Positions 14,923-23,757 of a stretch of 32,239 nucleotides of DNA are shown piece by piece. The stretch covers positions 1-32,239 of the forward strand of contig JAFTVY010000040.1 in assembly GCA_017465545.1 (NCBI GenBank), in the 5' to 3' direction. The position numbers were made by a program, and so were the translations under genes. Source of the stretch: Ruminiclostridium sp. GTDB lineage: Bacteria > Bacillota > Clostridia > Oscillospirales > Ruminococcaceae. The notes below the pieces were generated by a model, which was not told where the DNA came from, ran no database searches, and saw only the letters and a list, made by a program, of their open reading frames with translations. Numbering within the stretch: position 1 is the stretch's first letter; each line of letters opens with the position of its first letter.

Positions 14923-17900
14923 TTACTTCATGCTGGCAAGCTCCTGATACTTACGAACGATTTCAGACTTGATCTGATCGTTATAGCTCATAAGAGTGTA
15001 TCTGGGGTTGCCTGCATCGTTAACTACCATTCTGAATGCGTTGTTAACGTGTCTTGTTACTGCGTATGAAGCGGGAATGATCGGTACTTCACGAAGCTCA
15101 GCCTGCTGTGCGCTGATCTTCTCGTATTCTTCCGTTGACCAGGGAAGCTGTTCGAGAGCGTTTACGTTAGCTGTATCGAAACGTCCCATAGGACCCATGA
15201 GAGCTTCGATCTGCTTACCGTAGTCTACCTGAGTATCTGTCTCGGTAAACCACTTTACGAATTCCCAGGCAGCCGCCTGATTGGAAACCTTGTTGAAGAT
15301 GATAGCGCCTGCGCCTGCAGAGTTTGCAGCGTGGCTTATAGTACCGTCAGCTCTAACTGTGCCGGGAACTGTTGTGAAGTCCCAAAGACCCTTGATTTCG
15401 GGTGCGGCAACTGATAACTGGTTGTAGAAAGTATAGTGCTGAACTACAAGAGGCATTTCGCCGGTTCTGAATCTTGAGAATGCGTCGAAGGCCTGATCAA
15501 AGCTGAATACTGTGTAGAACTTTGTCCACTTTTCAAATACCTTGATAGATTCCTGAGACATGAAGTTTGTAAGATTCAGGTTCTTGATGTCTGCTGTCTT
15601 TATCTGGCTGTAGTCGGTTGTGTAGAGGTCTTCGTTGTAAAGATCCTGACCAGACTGAAGCATAAGCATTACGAAGGTGTTACCTAAGTCAAAGGTGTTG
15701 GAAGAGATGTTCTGGGGAAGGATAAGACCTACGTCGAGGTACTTTCTCTGAAGTGTGGGGAGCATTTCGATAAGCTCATCCCAGGTCTTCGGAGGTCCTT
15801 CGAAGCCAAGCTCTTCGAGAACGTCGGTACGGTAGAACAGCATCGGGAAGTTCTGTGAAACAGGAAGACCGTAAACGCCTGTCTTTGTACCGTCGTTATA
15901 TTCATAAAGTGTCATTGCGTCGTCTGCAAAGCGCTTTGTTACTTCTTCATAGTCCTTGAACTGTGTTACGTCTACGAGAAGTCCTCTTGCCGCAAGCTGG
16001 ATGGGGAAGTCGCCGCCGATGAAGAGGGCGATTTCAGGACCCTTACCTGCGAGGGTAGCTTCAAGGATTGAACCCTGAACGAGGTTGATGGAAGCCTGTG
16101 TGCCGTTGAATTTGGGGTTGGAGTTGAACTTGTTGTCAACTAAGTTCTTAACTACCGTTGCCTGGTCACGTGCGAGGGATACCCATACGTCAAGTGAAGT
16201 AGCGCTGGAGTCGGAAAGAACTGTATAGTCTTCAAAGAATGAACCGATGAAGGAGTTGAAGCCGAATAAGAATTCGCTGAAGAAGTTGCCCTGAGGAGCG
16301 GAGAAGCTCTCGTGGCAGGTTGCGATTTCGATGTAGTCAAGCTCTAAGGGCTGATCTCTGTAGTCACGCATCCATGCAGATACGGAGGAGATACTATCCT
16401 TGATGCTTGCCGCCATTATCGGAATATCTTCTTCCCTTTCGATACATCTTTCAAGGTAGATAGCCATTGTTTCGAGAGCAGCGGCTTCTGAACCCTTCTT
16501 TGTGAGCTTTTCAATGCCTTCCTTCTCTGCACGGAGTGCCTTTACGATTCTTTCGAATGCAGGGAGAAGATCGGGAATCTTCTTTTCTACGAAGTAGTCG
16601 TTGAATTCGTCAGGGTTAGGACCTGTGATCATGAGTATTCTTCTGTAGTACTGGTTAAGCTCTAATACGAGATCGTCAAGTCTCTGCATAACAGCACCGA
16701 TAGAACCGGGGATAGCTTCCATTGTAATGGTGTGCTCCTCGCCCGCCTTTAAGAAGATGTAGATGTCGTTGCCGGCTTCGTCCTTGGGAGTTACTGCCTG
16801 CCAGTCGGGTGAATATACGAACTGTACGTCATCAAGCTCCTTGCAGGGAACCTCGCCGTCGATGTAGATTCTTCTGTTGGAGAAGAAGCCACGCATCTGG
16901 TTCTGTCTTGCCTTGAAGTTGAAGCGGTAGTAACCATCGTTTTCAACCTTGAATTTATAAGTGATGGACTGTGTTGACTTATTCCACGTTGCCTGACCTA
17001 CAGTGTTGTATCTCTGCTTTGTAGGATGGCTGGGATTTGTCATATAGGTTGTTCTGTCATATGTAGCATAAAGTGTGGATGCTGTCTTGTACAGGGGCTC
17101 TTCAGCCTGAAGGAAGATGGTGTTTGTACCAAGCTCTTCGTTCTTGGATGTGAGCGCAGGTGTGTTCTGGATCTGATCCTCTGTAGGCTTGATGCTCTCG
17201 TAAGAAGGAAGCTCATCGTAGTTCTTGAAGGTGAAGGAATGGAAAACACCGTAGGTTCTGATACCTTCGATTTCAAGTGTGTGCTCGCCCTTTTCGAGAT
17301 AGAAGAAGTAAGGATCGTTGTAAAGACCTTCCTTATCCTTGATAGGATACTTTACCCAGCAATCGTAAGTGATCTGACCGGGACGCAGGTCGTTGTCCTT
17401 ACCGTCACGCTTGATTTCGGATTCATCCTTCCAGTAACGGTCGAGGGTTAAGTCCTTTGCCGCTGTAAAGGGATATTCACCGTCAAGCTTTAAGCCTATA
17501 TCAAGCACGGTATTGGAGGTTTCCTTACCTGAGATGGGGTAATAGATAGCCTCTAAGTTGTAAAGACCTGTTTCAGCAACTGTAAACTTGTAGGTAAGCG
17601 TAAGCTTATCGTCCTTCCACTTGATAGCGTCAAGAGTAGTTGCCTCAAGCTCTGTGTTTTCTGCTAAGAAATTCTTGAGATTCTGGAAGCCGTTGTTTTC
17701 CTTGATGGTTTCTACAGCGCTTGTGATAGCCTCGTCTGTAGAGCCCTTCTGGAAGGCTTCTCCATCTATCGTACCGCCTGTATAGTCGGATGCGTAGATG
17801 GTGATTTCCTTATCGGGCTTTGCTACGCCCTGATTAAGATAATCATTGTAGTACTTGCTGTACTTGCCATCGATGCCTGCGATCTCTATAGAGGACACCG

Positions 17901-18036
17901 ATGAATCTGTTGTTGTGCCGGACTGTGTTTCTTCTGCACCTGCCGCGGGAGTTGAAATAATAACCGATGACATTATTGTTGTCACGGAAAGCATTCCTGC
18001 GATTATTCGTTTCATCCTGCTCGTTCTGATTGCCAC
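14923..18036 (-). CDS. Giant extracellular solute-binding protein with N-terminal sandwich domains
   Basis: About 1037 residues, more than twice a normal binding protein. A signal peptide (MKRIIAGMLSVTTIMSSVIIS...AGA) has no lipobox cysteine. Two beta-rich segments at about 80-300 and 310-465 resemble carbohydrate-binding sandwiches (FTVAETGLYNLEAIYY, YKFKVENDGYYRFNFKA). A helical linker spans about 470-600. From about 615 to the end there is a family-1-like binding protein (QGSILEATLAGKGPEIALFIGGDFP, YGLPVSQNFPMLFYRTDVLEELGF, PKTWDELIEMLP, AWEFVKWFTE). It presumably delivers a carbohydrate to the permeases encoded downstream. I choose GTG 18036, 8 nt after AAAGGTGG; another GTG at 18048 overlaps that site. 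How it stays at the surface without a lipid anchor is unclear. Confidence 0.88.
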   Translation of the reverse strand: MAIRTSRMKRIIAGMLSVTTIMSSVIISTPAAGAEETQSGTTTDSSVSSIEIAGIDGKYSKYYNDYLNQGVAKPDKEITIYASDYTGGTIDGEAFQKGSTDEAITSAVETIKENNGFQNLKNFLAENTELEATTLDAIKWKDDKLTLTYKFTVAETGLYNLEAIYYPISGKETSNTVLDIGLKLDGEYPFTAAKDLTLDRYWKDESEIKRDGKDNDLRPGQITYDCWVKYPIKDKEGLYNDPYFFYLEKGEHTLEIEGIRTYGVFHSFTFKNYDELPSYESIKPTEDQIQNTPALTSKNEELGTNTIFLQAEEPLYKTASTLYATYDRTTYMTNPSHPTKQRYNTVGQATWNKSTQSITYKFKVENDGYYRFNFKARQNQMRGFFSNRRIYIDGEVPCKELDDVQFVYSPDWQAVTPKDEAGNDIYIFLKAGEEHTITMEAIPGSIGAVMQRLDDLVLELNQYYRRILMITGPNPDEFNDYFVEKKIPDLLPAFERIVKALRAEKEGIEKLTKKGSEAAALETMAIYLERCIEREEDIPIMAASIKDSISSVSAWMRDYRDQPLELDYIEIATCHESFSAPQGNFFSEFLFGFNSFIGSFFEDYTVLSDSSATSLDVWVSLARDQATVVKNLVDNKFNSNPKFNGTQASINLVQGSILEATLAGKGPEIALFIGGDFPIQLAARGLLVDVTQFKDYEEVTKRFADDAMTLYEYNDGTKTGVYGLPVSQNFPMLFYRTDVLEELGFEGPPKTWDELIEMLPTLQRKYLDVGLILPQNISSNTFDLGNTFVMLMLQSGQDLYNEDLYTTDYSQIKTADIKNLNLTNFMSQESIKVFEKWTKFYTVFSFDQAFDAFSRFRTGEMPLVVQHYTFYNQLSVAAPEIKGLWDFTTVPGTVRADGTISHAANSAGAGAIIFNKVSNQAAAWEFVKWFTETDTQVDYGKQIEALMGPMGRFDTANVNALEQLPWSTEEYEKISAQQAELREVPIIPASYAVTRHVNNAFRMVVNDAGNPRYTLMSYNDQIKSEIVRKYQELASMK

Positions 18037-18106
18037 AGTTAAATCCACCTTTCTGAAAATTTACTTTCTATGCTGGGTCGAAAATTCGACGTGTTGAGGA
18101 TATTTA

Positions 18107-19066
18107 TCAGTGTTGGTTGAAGTCGGAGTTGTAAACGGAGATCCTTCCGTCCTCCAGCTCTACCCTCACCTTGTCTCCACCCCTGATGCCAAGGGCCTCA
18201 AGATATTCTTTGGGAATCTGCAGTCTGCCTGCACGGTCAATTACGACAAGCTCTTCCTGTTCGCTCTTTGCCTTGAGAAGTGCCTCGTGTTCGGCTCTCT
18301 GCTGTTCGCTCATCTTCTGAAGCTCGTCGAAGGAGAGGTTTGCGGCGGGGCGTCTCAGCATTTCGCTGGAGGTTCTGCCGTCTCTTATTGCAACCACTCG
18401 GTCGATGGACTTTGAAAGATTCGTATCGTGGGTTACGATGATTATCGTAACGCCCATCTGTCTGTTCAGATCCCTGAACACGTCCAGTACCATTGCCGCC
18501 GTCTTTGTATCTACGGCACCCGTAGGCTCGTCGGCAAGCAACAGGCTTGGATTATTGGAAAGAGCAATGGCAATGGCAACTCGCTGTTGCTCACCGCCTG
18601 AAAGCTGTCCTAAAAGGGAATTCTTTCTTGCTCCCAGACCAACCATTTCAAGAAGCTCCGTCGCTCTCTCATGTCTGTTCTTATGCCCTGACAGAAGCAG
18701 AGGCATTTCAACGTTCTGGATAGCTGACAGATACGGAATAAGGTTTCTGGCGTTGTTCTGCCATACGAAGCCTACCGTTTCTCTCTTGTATTTTATCAGA
18801 TCCTCTTCATCAAACTTCAGAAGATCCTTTCCGTCTACGTAAAGACTTCCCGCCGACGGCTTATCTAATGCACCGAGCATATTGAGAAGGGTGGATTTAC
18901 CGCTACCGCTGGCACCCACAATGCCCATCAGCTCGCCTCGCTCAACCGTAAGGTCAAGTCCCTGTAAAGCCATAACCTCGACGTCCGTCGTCTTGTAGAT
19001 CTTAACTAAGTTTTCACATTGCACCATTACGTTATCGGGTGGTGCAAGCATTACCCTTTTTGGCAT
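18107..19066 (-). CDS. LolD/MacB-type ABC ATPase fused to an AbrB-like domain
   Basis: 319 residues. The ATPase core has Walker A GASGSGKST (51-59), Q-loop region VWQNNARNLIP, signature LSGGEQQR (155-162), Walker B LLLADEP (175-181) and the H-loop His near 213. The pattern is that of lipoprotein-release/MacB ATPases (LolD group), not of sugar-importer ATPases such as MsmX, which carry a long regulatory C-terminus. After a charged helix (about 245-270) comes a swapped-hairpin domain like AbrB/SpoVT/MazE at 273-313 (LVVIDRAGRLQIPKEYLEALGIRGGDKVRVELEDGRI; key residues G280, P285, G293, G296-G297, D298). That domain usually binds DNA, so here it may be a dimerisation or docking module, or a regulator. 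The start is ATG 19066, 6 nt after AGGAGG. Confidence 0.88.
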   Translation of the reverse strand: MPKRVMLAPPDNVMVQCENLVKIYKTTDVEVMALQGLDLTVERGELMGIVGASGSGKSTLLNMLGALDKPSAGSLYVDGKDLLKFDEEDLIKYKRETVGFVWQNNARNLIPYLSAIQNVEMPLLLSGHKNRHERATELLEMVGLGARKNSLLGQLSGGEQQRVAIAIALSNNPSLLLADEPTGAVDTKTAAMVLDVFRDLNRQMGVTIIIVTHDTNLSKSIDRVVAIRDGRTSSEMLRRPAANLSFDELQKMSEQQRAEHEALLKAKSEQEELVVIDRAGRLQIPKEYLEALGIRGGDKVRVELEDGRISVYNSDFNQH

Positions 19067-19131
19067 ACGATACCTCCTGTTCTGTGTGTGTGATGTTGTT
19101 TTGAATAACGATTACTTTTCCGCAAAGGCTG

Positions 19132-19833
19132 TCAGCCTTCGTCCTCGTTCACCTTTACGTCGGTTATAACACCGTCCTCAAGGGTATAAACAACGTCGCA
19201 CAGCTCCATCATTGCTGTATCGTGTGTCGTCATTACTATCGTGAGTCCGTCGGAACGTACAAGCTCCTTGAAAAGATTCATTACCGCAAGACCTGTGGGG
19301 GTGTCCAGCGCCGCTGTAGGCTCATCCGCAAAGATAAGCTTCGGCTTATTGGAAATAGCTCTTGCAATGGCAACTCTCTGCTGCTCACCGCCTGAAAGCT
19401 CGCCCGGTCTGTGATGCATTCTCTTTTCAAGTCCGACTCTTATGAGGCATTCCTTAGCTCTCTTTACTCTTTCGGAGTAGGGTGCGCCGGTAAGTCTCAT
19501 AGCAAACTCAACGTTTTCGTACGCAGTCATTGTCGGGATAAGCGCTACAGACTGGAATACAAAGGACATATCCTTTCTTCTCAGCTTATCCATACCCGTG
19601 TCGGAAAGACCTGTAATGGCGTTTCCGTCAAAGATAACCTCGCCCGACGTAGGTCGGTCAAGAGCACCGAGTATGTTTATAAGCGTGGTCTTACCCGAGC
19701 CTGAACGGCCTCTTAAAACCACCAGCTTGTTTCTTTCCACCTCGATGTTTATATCCTTTAAGGCGTGGACAGTAGTCTTATCATTGATTTTAAAACTGCG
19801 TGTGATATTGACCGCTTTTAAAATCGTTTCCAT
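19132..19833 (-). CDS. LolD/MacB-type ABC transporter ATPase
   Basis: 233 residues, the complete length for a LolD-like subunit. Walker [10 protein letters not shown] (42-50), Q-loop FQSVALIP (about 93-100), signature LSGGEQQR (146-153), Walker B LIFADEP (166-172) and the H-loop His at 204 are all present, so it should be active. No FtsX/MacB-type permease is encoded in the window, and the operon instead carries four sugar-type permeases. It is the first gene of the operon, behind a ~160-nt leader; its ribosome site GAGGA lies about 11 nt before ATG 19833. It may form a heterodimer with the next ATPase. Confidence 0.9.
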   Translation of the reverse strand: METILKAVNITRSFKINDKTTVHALKDINIEVERNKLVVLRGRSGSGKTTLINILGALDRPTSGEVIFDGNAITGLSDTGMDKLRRKDMSFVFQSVALIPTMTAYENVEFAMRLTGAPYSERVKRAKECLIRVGLEKRMHHRPGELSGGEQQRVAIARAISNKPKLIFADEPTAALDTPTGLAVMNLFKELVRSDGLTIVMTTHDTAMMELCDVVYTLEDGVITDVKVNEDEG

Positions 19834-19857
19834 ATGTAAAAAATCCTCTTGTCCGTT

Positions 19858-19952
19858 CTTGCCGTATTTTGCGGCAAGGCTTGTTCCTATGTCCTGTGCA
19901 TTTAAGCAATATGTACAATATAACCCGATTTATTCCGTTATATTAACATTGC
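19858..19952 (-). promoter_or_regulatory. Structured 5' leader of the transport operon
   Basis: Two hairpins lie between the promoter and the first ATPase gene. The first (19906-19952) has AATATAAC/GTTATATT with outer GCAAT/ATTGC pairing. The second (19858-19878) is CTTGCCG/CGGCAAG with a 7-nt loop, ending about 25 nt before the start codon. I recognise no known riboswitch. Neither is followed by a clean T-run. Confidence 0.45.
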
Positions 19953-19998
19953 TTTTAGATGAAATACACAAAACGCATAAAGAGTCTATAACACATTA

Positions 19999-20027
19999 AT
20001 TATAACAAATTTTCACTGAACTGTCAA
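19999..20027 (-). promoter_or_regulatory. Consensus sigma-A-type promoter of the transport operon
   Basis: The minus strand reads TTGACA (20022-20027), exactly 17 nt, then TATAAT (19999-20004): both hexamers match the consensus. Transcription should begin near 19992, giving a ~160-nt leader before the first ATPase. Strong basal expression is implied. Confidence 0.9.
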
Positions 20028-20040
20028 GAAAAAAGGGGCA

Positions 20041-20349
20041 GTTTTCACCTTAGCCGACTATGTATAATATAAGGTTTTTCCGTTCAGATTTCGTTCGGCA
20101 TAATTACTAAAATCAGACTTTGATTTTTGTAAAAAAAGTCAAGTTAACATTCTCTTAACACAATATCTTGCGATTTTTGTCGCAAAATCTTCTATTTTCT
20201 GTGTAAACGATTTCCAATTTTAAAGGTTTTTCTGTAAGGGAAAATGTAATCGTTTTTATAGTTTCAGAAAAGTTTGTAAAAATTGCACAAATAAATTCGT
20301 TGAATTTTATTAGCTAATTTTTGCACAATTTACTTAATAACCACTATAT
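20041..20349. other. AT-rich intergenic stretch without a gene
   Basis: Between the operon promoter and the ABC-F stop codon I see no open frame worth calling. It contains an inverted repeat AAACGATT (20205-20212) / AATCGTTT (20248-20255), a small palindrome TTGCGA/TCGCAA around 20168-20186, and a direct repeat TTGTGCAA (minus strand) near 20282 and 20320. No clear terminator for the ABC-F gene is visible. Confidence 0.5.
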
Positions 20350-22254
20350 TTACTCAGCTGATTCCAATTCCTCGGAAATTTCCATCCATTTTGCCGTCAG
20401 CTCTTCTTCCTTTTGTCTGAGTTCATCTATCTCGACTGACAGCTTCATAGCCTTCTCATAATCGGAGGAATACTCAGGAGTTGACAGAAGCTCCGTCAAT
20501 TCCGCTATTCTCTGCTCCGTCTCCTCAATCTCCTTCTCCGTGCGGGAAAGAGCGGTTTTCAGCTTTCTGAGATTGCTCTCCTTTTCCTTGCGGAGCTTAT
20601 AATCGTTGGGCTTTTTCTCCGTCTTTTCCACCTGTGGCTTTTCTTCCTCAGCCTCAGTCATAGCAACATAGGTATCGTAGTTTCCATTCACCTTAACAAT
20701 GCCGTCAGGTTTAAGCAATATTATTCTGCCTGCCAGCTTGTTGATGAGGTATCTGTCATGGGATACCACCACAAGAGTTCCGCCGTATTCGGATAAAGCC
20801 TTTTCCAGAGCCTCTCTTGAATGTATATCAAGGTGGTTTGTCGGCTCGTCAAGGAACAGCAGGTTGCCACCCTTCAGCATCAGCTTTAAAAGGGAGATTC
20901 TCGCCTTTTCGCCACCGCTCAGCTTACCCACCAGCTTGAAAACGTCGTCTCCGTGGAACATGAAGGAACCAAGTGCCGTTCTGACCTCGGTCTGCGTCAT
21001 ACGGGGAAAATCATCCCAAAGCTCGTCAAGTACGGTCTTGGTGGGAGTAAGGCTACTCTGGGACTGATCGTAATAGCCCCATTCTATCTCACTTCCGTAG
21101 CGGTAGCTACCAAAATCCGCAGGGAGCTGTCCCGTCAGTATCTTTAAGAGTGTGGTCTTGCCACAGCCGTTTTCACCCAATATGAAAACTCTTTCGTTCT
21201 TCTTTATATCAAGGTCAACCGCTGAAAAGAGCTTTTCTCCGTCGAAGGACTTGCAGAGCTTTTCCGCCATCAATACGTCGTTGCCGCCGCCTTCCTTACA
21301 TCTTAAGCGGAAGCGAAGCTCTTCGGGAGCGTCCTCAGGCTTGTCGAGAGTCTCCTTCAGTCTGTCCACCTGCTTTTGCTTTGAAAAGGCGGTGATATAG
21401 TTATGCTCTACCTTCCAGCTTCTCTGCTGTTCGATGATTCCCTCTATGCGGTGAATTTCCTTCATAGTCTTGTCATACTGTCTTTGCTGAGCCAGTCTTG
21501 CCTCAGCCTTCAGCTCAAGAAAGCGACTGTAATTGCCCCTGTACTCGTGCAGTCTGCCGTTTTCCATCTCGTAGGTAACAGTCGTCACCTTGTCAAGAAA
21601 ATATCTGTCATGGGAGATAACGATATACGCTCCCTTATACTCGGAAAGGAATTTTTCCAGCCATTCGCAGGCTTTTATGTCAAGGTGGTTTGTCGGCTCG
21701 TCAAGGAGCAATATATTGCTGTCGGATAAAAGGAGCTTCGCCAGCTGTGCCTTGCTCTTCTGTCCGCCGGATAATACGCTTATGGGACGGGATAACATTT
21801 CCTTATCAAAGCCAAGGCCAAGAAGCGCAGAGGTGGTTTTCGACTTGTAGACAAGGCCGCCCTCCTGCTGGAATTTTTCATTCAGCTGCATCTGTCTTTG
21901 CAGAGTCTTTTCGCTGTGATCTCCCGAATCTATGGCAACCCCGATTTCGTAAAGCTCCTGCTCCATATCGATAAGGGGACGGAAAATCTCCAGCACCTCA
22001 TCGTAGAGAGTCATCTCCTCGTCACGGATGACGTACTGCTCCATATAGCCTATTTTTACGCCCGCCACTTTATTTATATAACCGTTTGTCGGCTCGCATT
22101 CGCCATTTATCACCTTGAAAAGGGTAGTTTTTCCGCATCCGTTTACTCCCACCAGCGCCACTCTGCCGTCATTTTCAAGACGGAAGCAGGCGTCGGAGAA
22201 AAGCACCTCGCCACCGAATTCCACCGCTATATCAGTACCGCTTAAAACTATCAT
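20350..22254 (-). CDS. ABC-F family ATPase (translation factor-like)
   Basis: 634 residues with two ATPase domains and no membrane segments, the hallmark of ABC-F proteins, which act on the ribosome to rescue stalled translation or protect it from antibiotics. Domain 1: Walker A GVNGCGKTT (36-44), signature LSGGQKSK, Walker B ILLLDEPTNHLD. Domain 2: Walker A GENGCGKTT, signature LSGGEKAR, Walker B LLFLDEPTNHLD. Between them is the linker that reaches the ribosome (about 235-325). The C-terminus (about 540-634) is a charged coiled coil, as in YdiF/Uup-type members. Start ATG 22254, 9 nt after AAAGGAAA. It stands alone; resistance versus housekeeping subfamily cannot be decided here. Confidence 0.92.
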   Translation of the reverse strand: MIVLSGTDIAVEFGGEVLFSDACFRLENDGRVALVGVNGCGKTTLFKVINGECEPTNGYINKVAGVKIGYMEQYVIRDEEMTLYDEVLEIFRPLIDMEQELYEIGVAIDSGDHSEKTLQRQMQLNEKFQQEGGLVYKSKTTSALLGLGFDKEMLSRPISVLSGGQKSKAQLAKLLLSDSNILLLDEPTNHLDIKACEWLEKFLSEYKGAYIVISHDRYFLDKVTTVTYEMENGRLHEYRGNYSRFLELKAEARLAQQRQYDKTMKEIHRIEGIIEQQRSWKVEHNYITAFSKQKQVDRLKETLDKPEDAPEELRFRLRCKEGGGNDVLMAEKLCKSFDGEKLFSAVDLDIKKNERVFILGENGCGKTTLLKILTGQLPADFGSYRYGSEIEWGYYDQSQSSLTPTKTVLDELWDDFPRMTQTEVRTALGSFMFHGDDVFKLVGKLSGGEKARISLLKLMLKGGNLLFLDEPTNHLDIHSREALEKALSEYGGTLVVVSHDRYLINKLAGRIILLKPDGIVKVNGNYDTYVAMTEAEEEKPQVEKTEKKPNDYKLRKEKESNLRKLKTALSRTEKEIEETEQRIAELTELLSTPEYSSDYEKAMKLSVEIDELRQKEEELTAKWMEISEELESAE

Positions 22255-22281
22255 CGCTAAATTTCCTTTATTTGTTACAGC

Positions 22282-22319
22282 ACAAAAAGCGGTCAGCGAA
22301 TTTAACCGTTGACCGCTTT
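22282..22319 (-). terminator. Terminator after the SurA/PrsA-like lipoprotein gene
   Basis: On the minus strand the stem AAAGCGGTCA/TGACCGCTTT (10 bp, arms at 22310-22319 and 22286-22295) is followed by TTGTG, with the last stem bases giving a run of five T's. It begins about 6 nt after the stop codon at 22326. Confidence 0.75.
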
Positions 22320-22325
22320 ATTTAC

Positions 22326-23534
22326 TTATCTATTGATCTTGTCAGGCTTGTAAGCGTCAAGTGCGCTCTGTGAGAAGTCTACCTTGTAGTCCTTTGCGAA
22401 CTCGTTGAGCTTTTCGTTGAATTCGCCATCCTTCATTTCGTGGAGAAGGTCGCTTCTGTATTCTTCCTGCCAGTCCTCACGCTCTTCGATAGGTCTTCTT
22501 ACTACTACGTAATATACCGTAGCATCCTTGTAAACCTTACCCTCGTTGTCCTTCAGCTCAAATGCCCACTTGATAAAGTCAGCGCTGGGGGAGGTGTCAG
22601 CCTTGTTTAAAAGGAAGTCGTGATCGTGCTCCTCTTCCTCTTCATCTGAAGAGCCACTGCTGGTTATATCCTCCGCTTCAGCCTCGCTGCTTTCTGTCTT
22701 GCTGCTTGTAGTTGAAGAAGCGTTGCTGTTGTTCTTTTCCTCTTCTTCCTTGGCAAGCTTTTCCTGCTCTTCAACGTACTTTTCGTAATCGTGGAATACT
22801 GCGTCGTAGTCTTCACCCTTTAAAAGTCTGTCGAGGTAACCTTCTGCCAGCTTGAGCATATCAGCCTTGCCCTGCTCTGTATCGATTTCGTCGCCATTGG
22901 CATCCTTCAGTGCAACCTGAATGAGTTCGAAACGACCGTAATTGTCTGCAAAGTAAACGTCAATATCCTTCTGATCTGTAGGTGTGAGACCATTTTCTTC
23001 GTAATACTTATCAAAAAGCTTGTTACGTAAGGAGTTTACCAGCTGTACCTGTGTATAGGACTGTCTGCTGATACCTGCCTTTTCATAGTTTTCGCCATAG
23101 GTAACGCCTGTTGAATAACCGTAGTATGTGATTTCTGTCTTCCACAGATCCTTGGCATTTTCCTTGATAACGCTCTTTTCTTCGTCTGTCAGGGAAAGAC
23201 CCAGCTCCTCGGCCTTCTTTTCGATAGCTACGTGCTGTTTTACAAGCTCAAGCGTCTTTTCCTCTACAAACTGTGCGAAGGGCTTTTCTTCAACATTATA
23301 GTCAAAGTAGCTGAAGTTTTCGATCTGGCTTGCGCTTGTGCCCATATCAGCAAGCTGATTGTCAACAACAGTCTGAGCATCGTCCATAGCCGCATTTACA
23401 AACCACAGATATACGCCTGCGTTTATTTCCTTGTCCTCTACCGTACCCATCTTTGTGATGTCGGCACAGCCTGCTACTGAAACAGCAACTGCCATAGCGC
23501 ATACTGCAGCCGCTATTCTTTTGAAAAATCTCAT
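22326..23534 (-). CDS. SurA/PrsA-like foldase lipoprotein (probable)
   Basis: 402-residue lipoprotein: signal peptide with lipobox VAGC (lipidated Cys23). The region to about 210 is helical and resembles the SurA/trigger-factor N-terminal chaperone domain (EEKTLELVKQHVAIEKKAEELGLSLTDEEKSVI, YFADNYGRFELIQVAL). About 255-315 is a low-complexity Glu/Ser/Asp insert ending in EEEEEHDHDF, which could bind metal. The C-terminal part (DTSPSADFIKWAFELKDNEGKVYKDATVYYVVVRRPI) looks like a parvulin-type rotamase remnant split by the insert. It would assist folding of exported proteins outside the membrane. Start ATG 23534 after AAGGAG; its own promoter lies about 150 nt upstream. PPIase activity is not certain. 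Confidence 0.7.
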   Translation of the reverse strand: MRFFKRIAAAVCAMAVAVSVAGCADITKMGTVEDKEINAGVYLWFVNAAMDDAQTVVDNQLADMGTSASQIENFSYFDYNVEEKPFAQFVEEKTLELVKQHVAIEKKAEELGLSLTDEEKSVIKENAKDLWKTEITYYGYSTGVTYGENYEKAGISRQSYTQVQLVNSLRNKLFDKYYEENGLTPTDQKDIDVYFADNYGRFELIQVALKDANGDEIDTEQGKADMLKLAEGYLDRLLKGEDYDAVFHDYEKYVEEQEKLAKEEEEKNNSNASSTTSSKTESSEAEAEDITSSGSSDEEEEEHDHDFLLNKADTSPSADFIKWAFELKDNEGKVYKDATVYYVVVRRPIEEREDWQEEYRSDLLHEMKDGEFNEKLNEFAKDYKVDFSQSALDAYKPDKINR

Positions 23535-23680
23535 TTCGCAAATCTCCTTAAAGTTTTTACTGTCTTTTCCTACACGCTTAATATCGTGTTGCTATTTATA
23601 AAACGCCTTTTTGTATATCGTGGCGCTTCTCTCCCGATAAGGATAATATGCCCCGCAGAGCATAAATCCACATAATAAGT

Positions 23681-23709
23681 ATTATATCACAGTTGTTTTG
23701 GTTTTGCAA
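23681..23709 (-). promoter_or_regulatory. Promoter of the SurA/PrsA-like lipoprotein gene
   Basis: On the minus strand TTGCAA (23704-23709), a 17-nt spacer and TATAAT (23681-23686). The resulting ~140-nt leader (23535-23675) holds no other gene; small inverted repeats such as CACG/CGTG are present but no known riboswitch is recognised. Confidence 0.75.
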
Positions 23710-23718
23710 CCCCTTTTA

Positions 23719-23747
23719 TAAAAAAAGCAGGGCGAATGCCCTGCTTT
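23719..23747 (-). terminator. Terminator after the pseudopilin gene
   Basis: On the minus strand the perfect stem AAAGCAGGGC/GCCCTGCTTT with a 4-nt loop is followed by more T's and TATAAAA. It lies about 11 nt past the stop at 23758 and immediately before the -35 of the next gene. Confidence 0.88.
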
Positions 23748-23757
23748 CCGCAAATTT

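Noticed and set aside
20062-20067. TATAAT on the plus strand
   Set aside because: No suitable -35 and no plus-strand gene downstream; everything there is antisense to the ABC-F gene.
20202-20215. CcpA cre-like site TGTAAACGATTTCC
   Set aside because: One mismatch from the usual pattern, but it lies about 175 bp upstream of the -35 in an AT-rich stretch; chance is likely and position does not fit repression.
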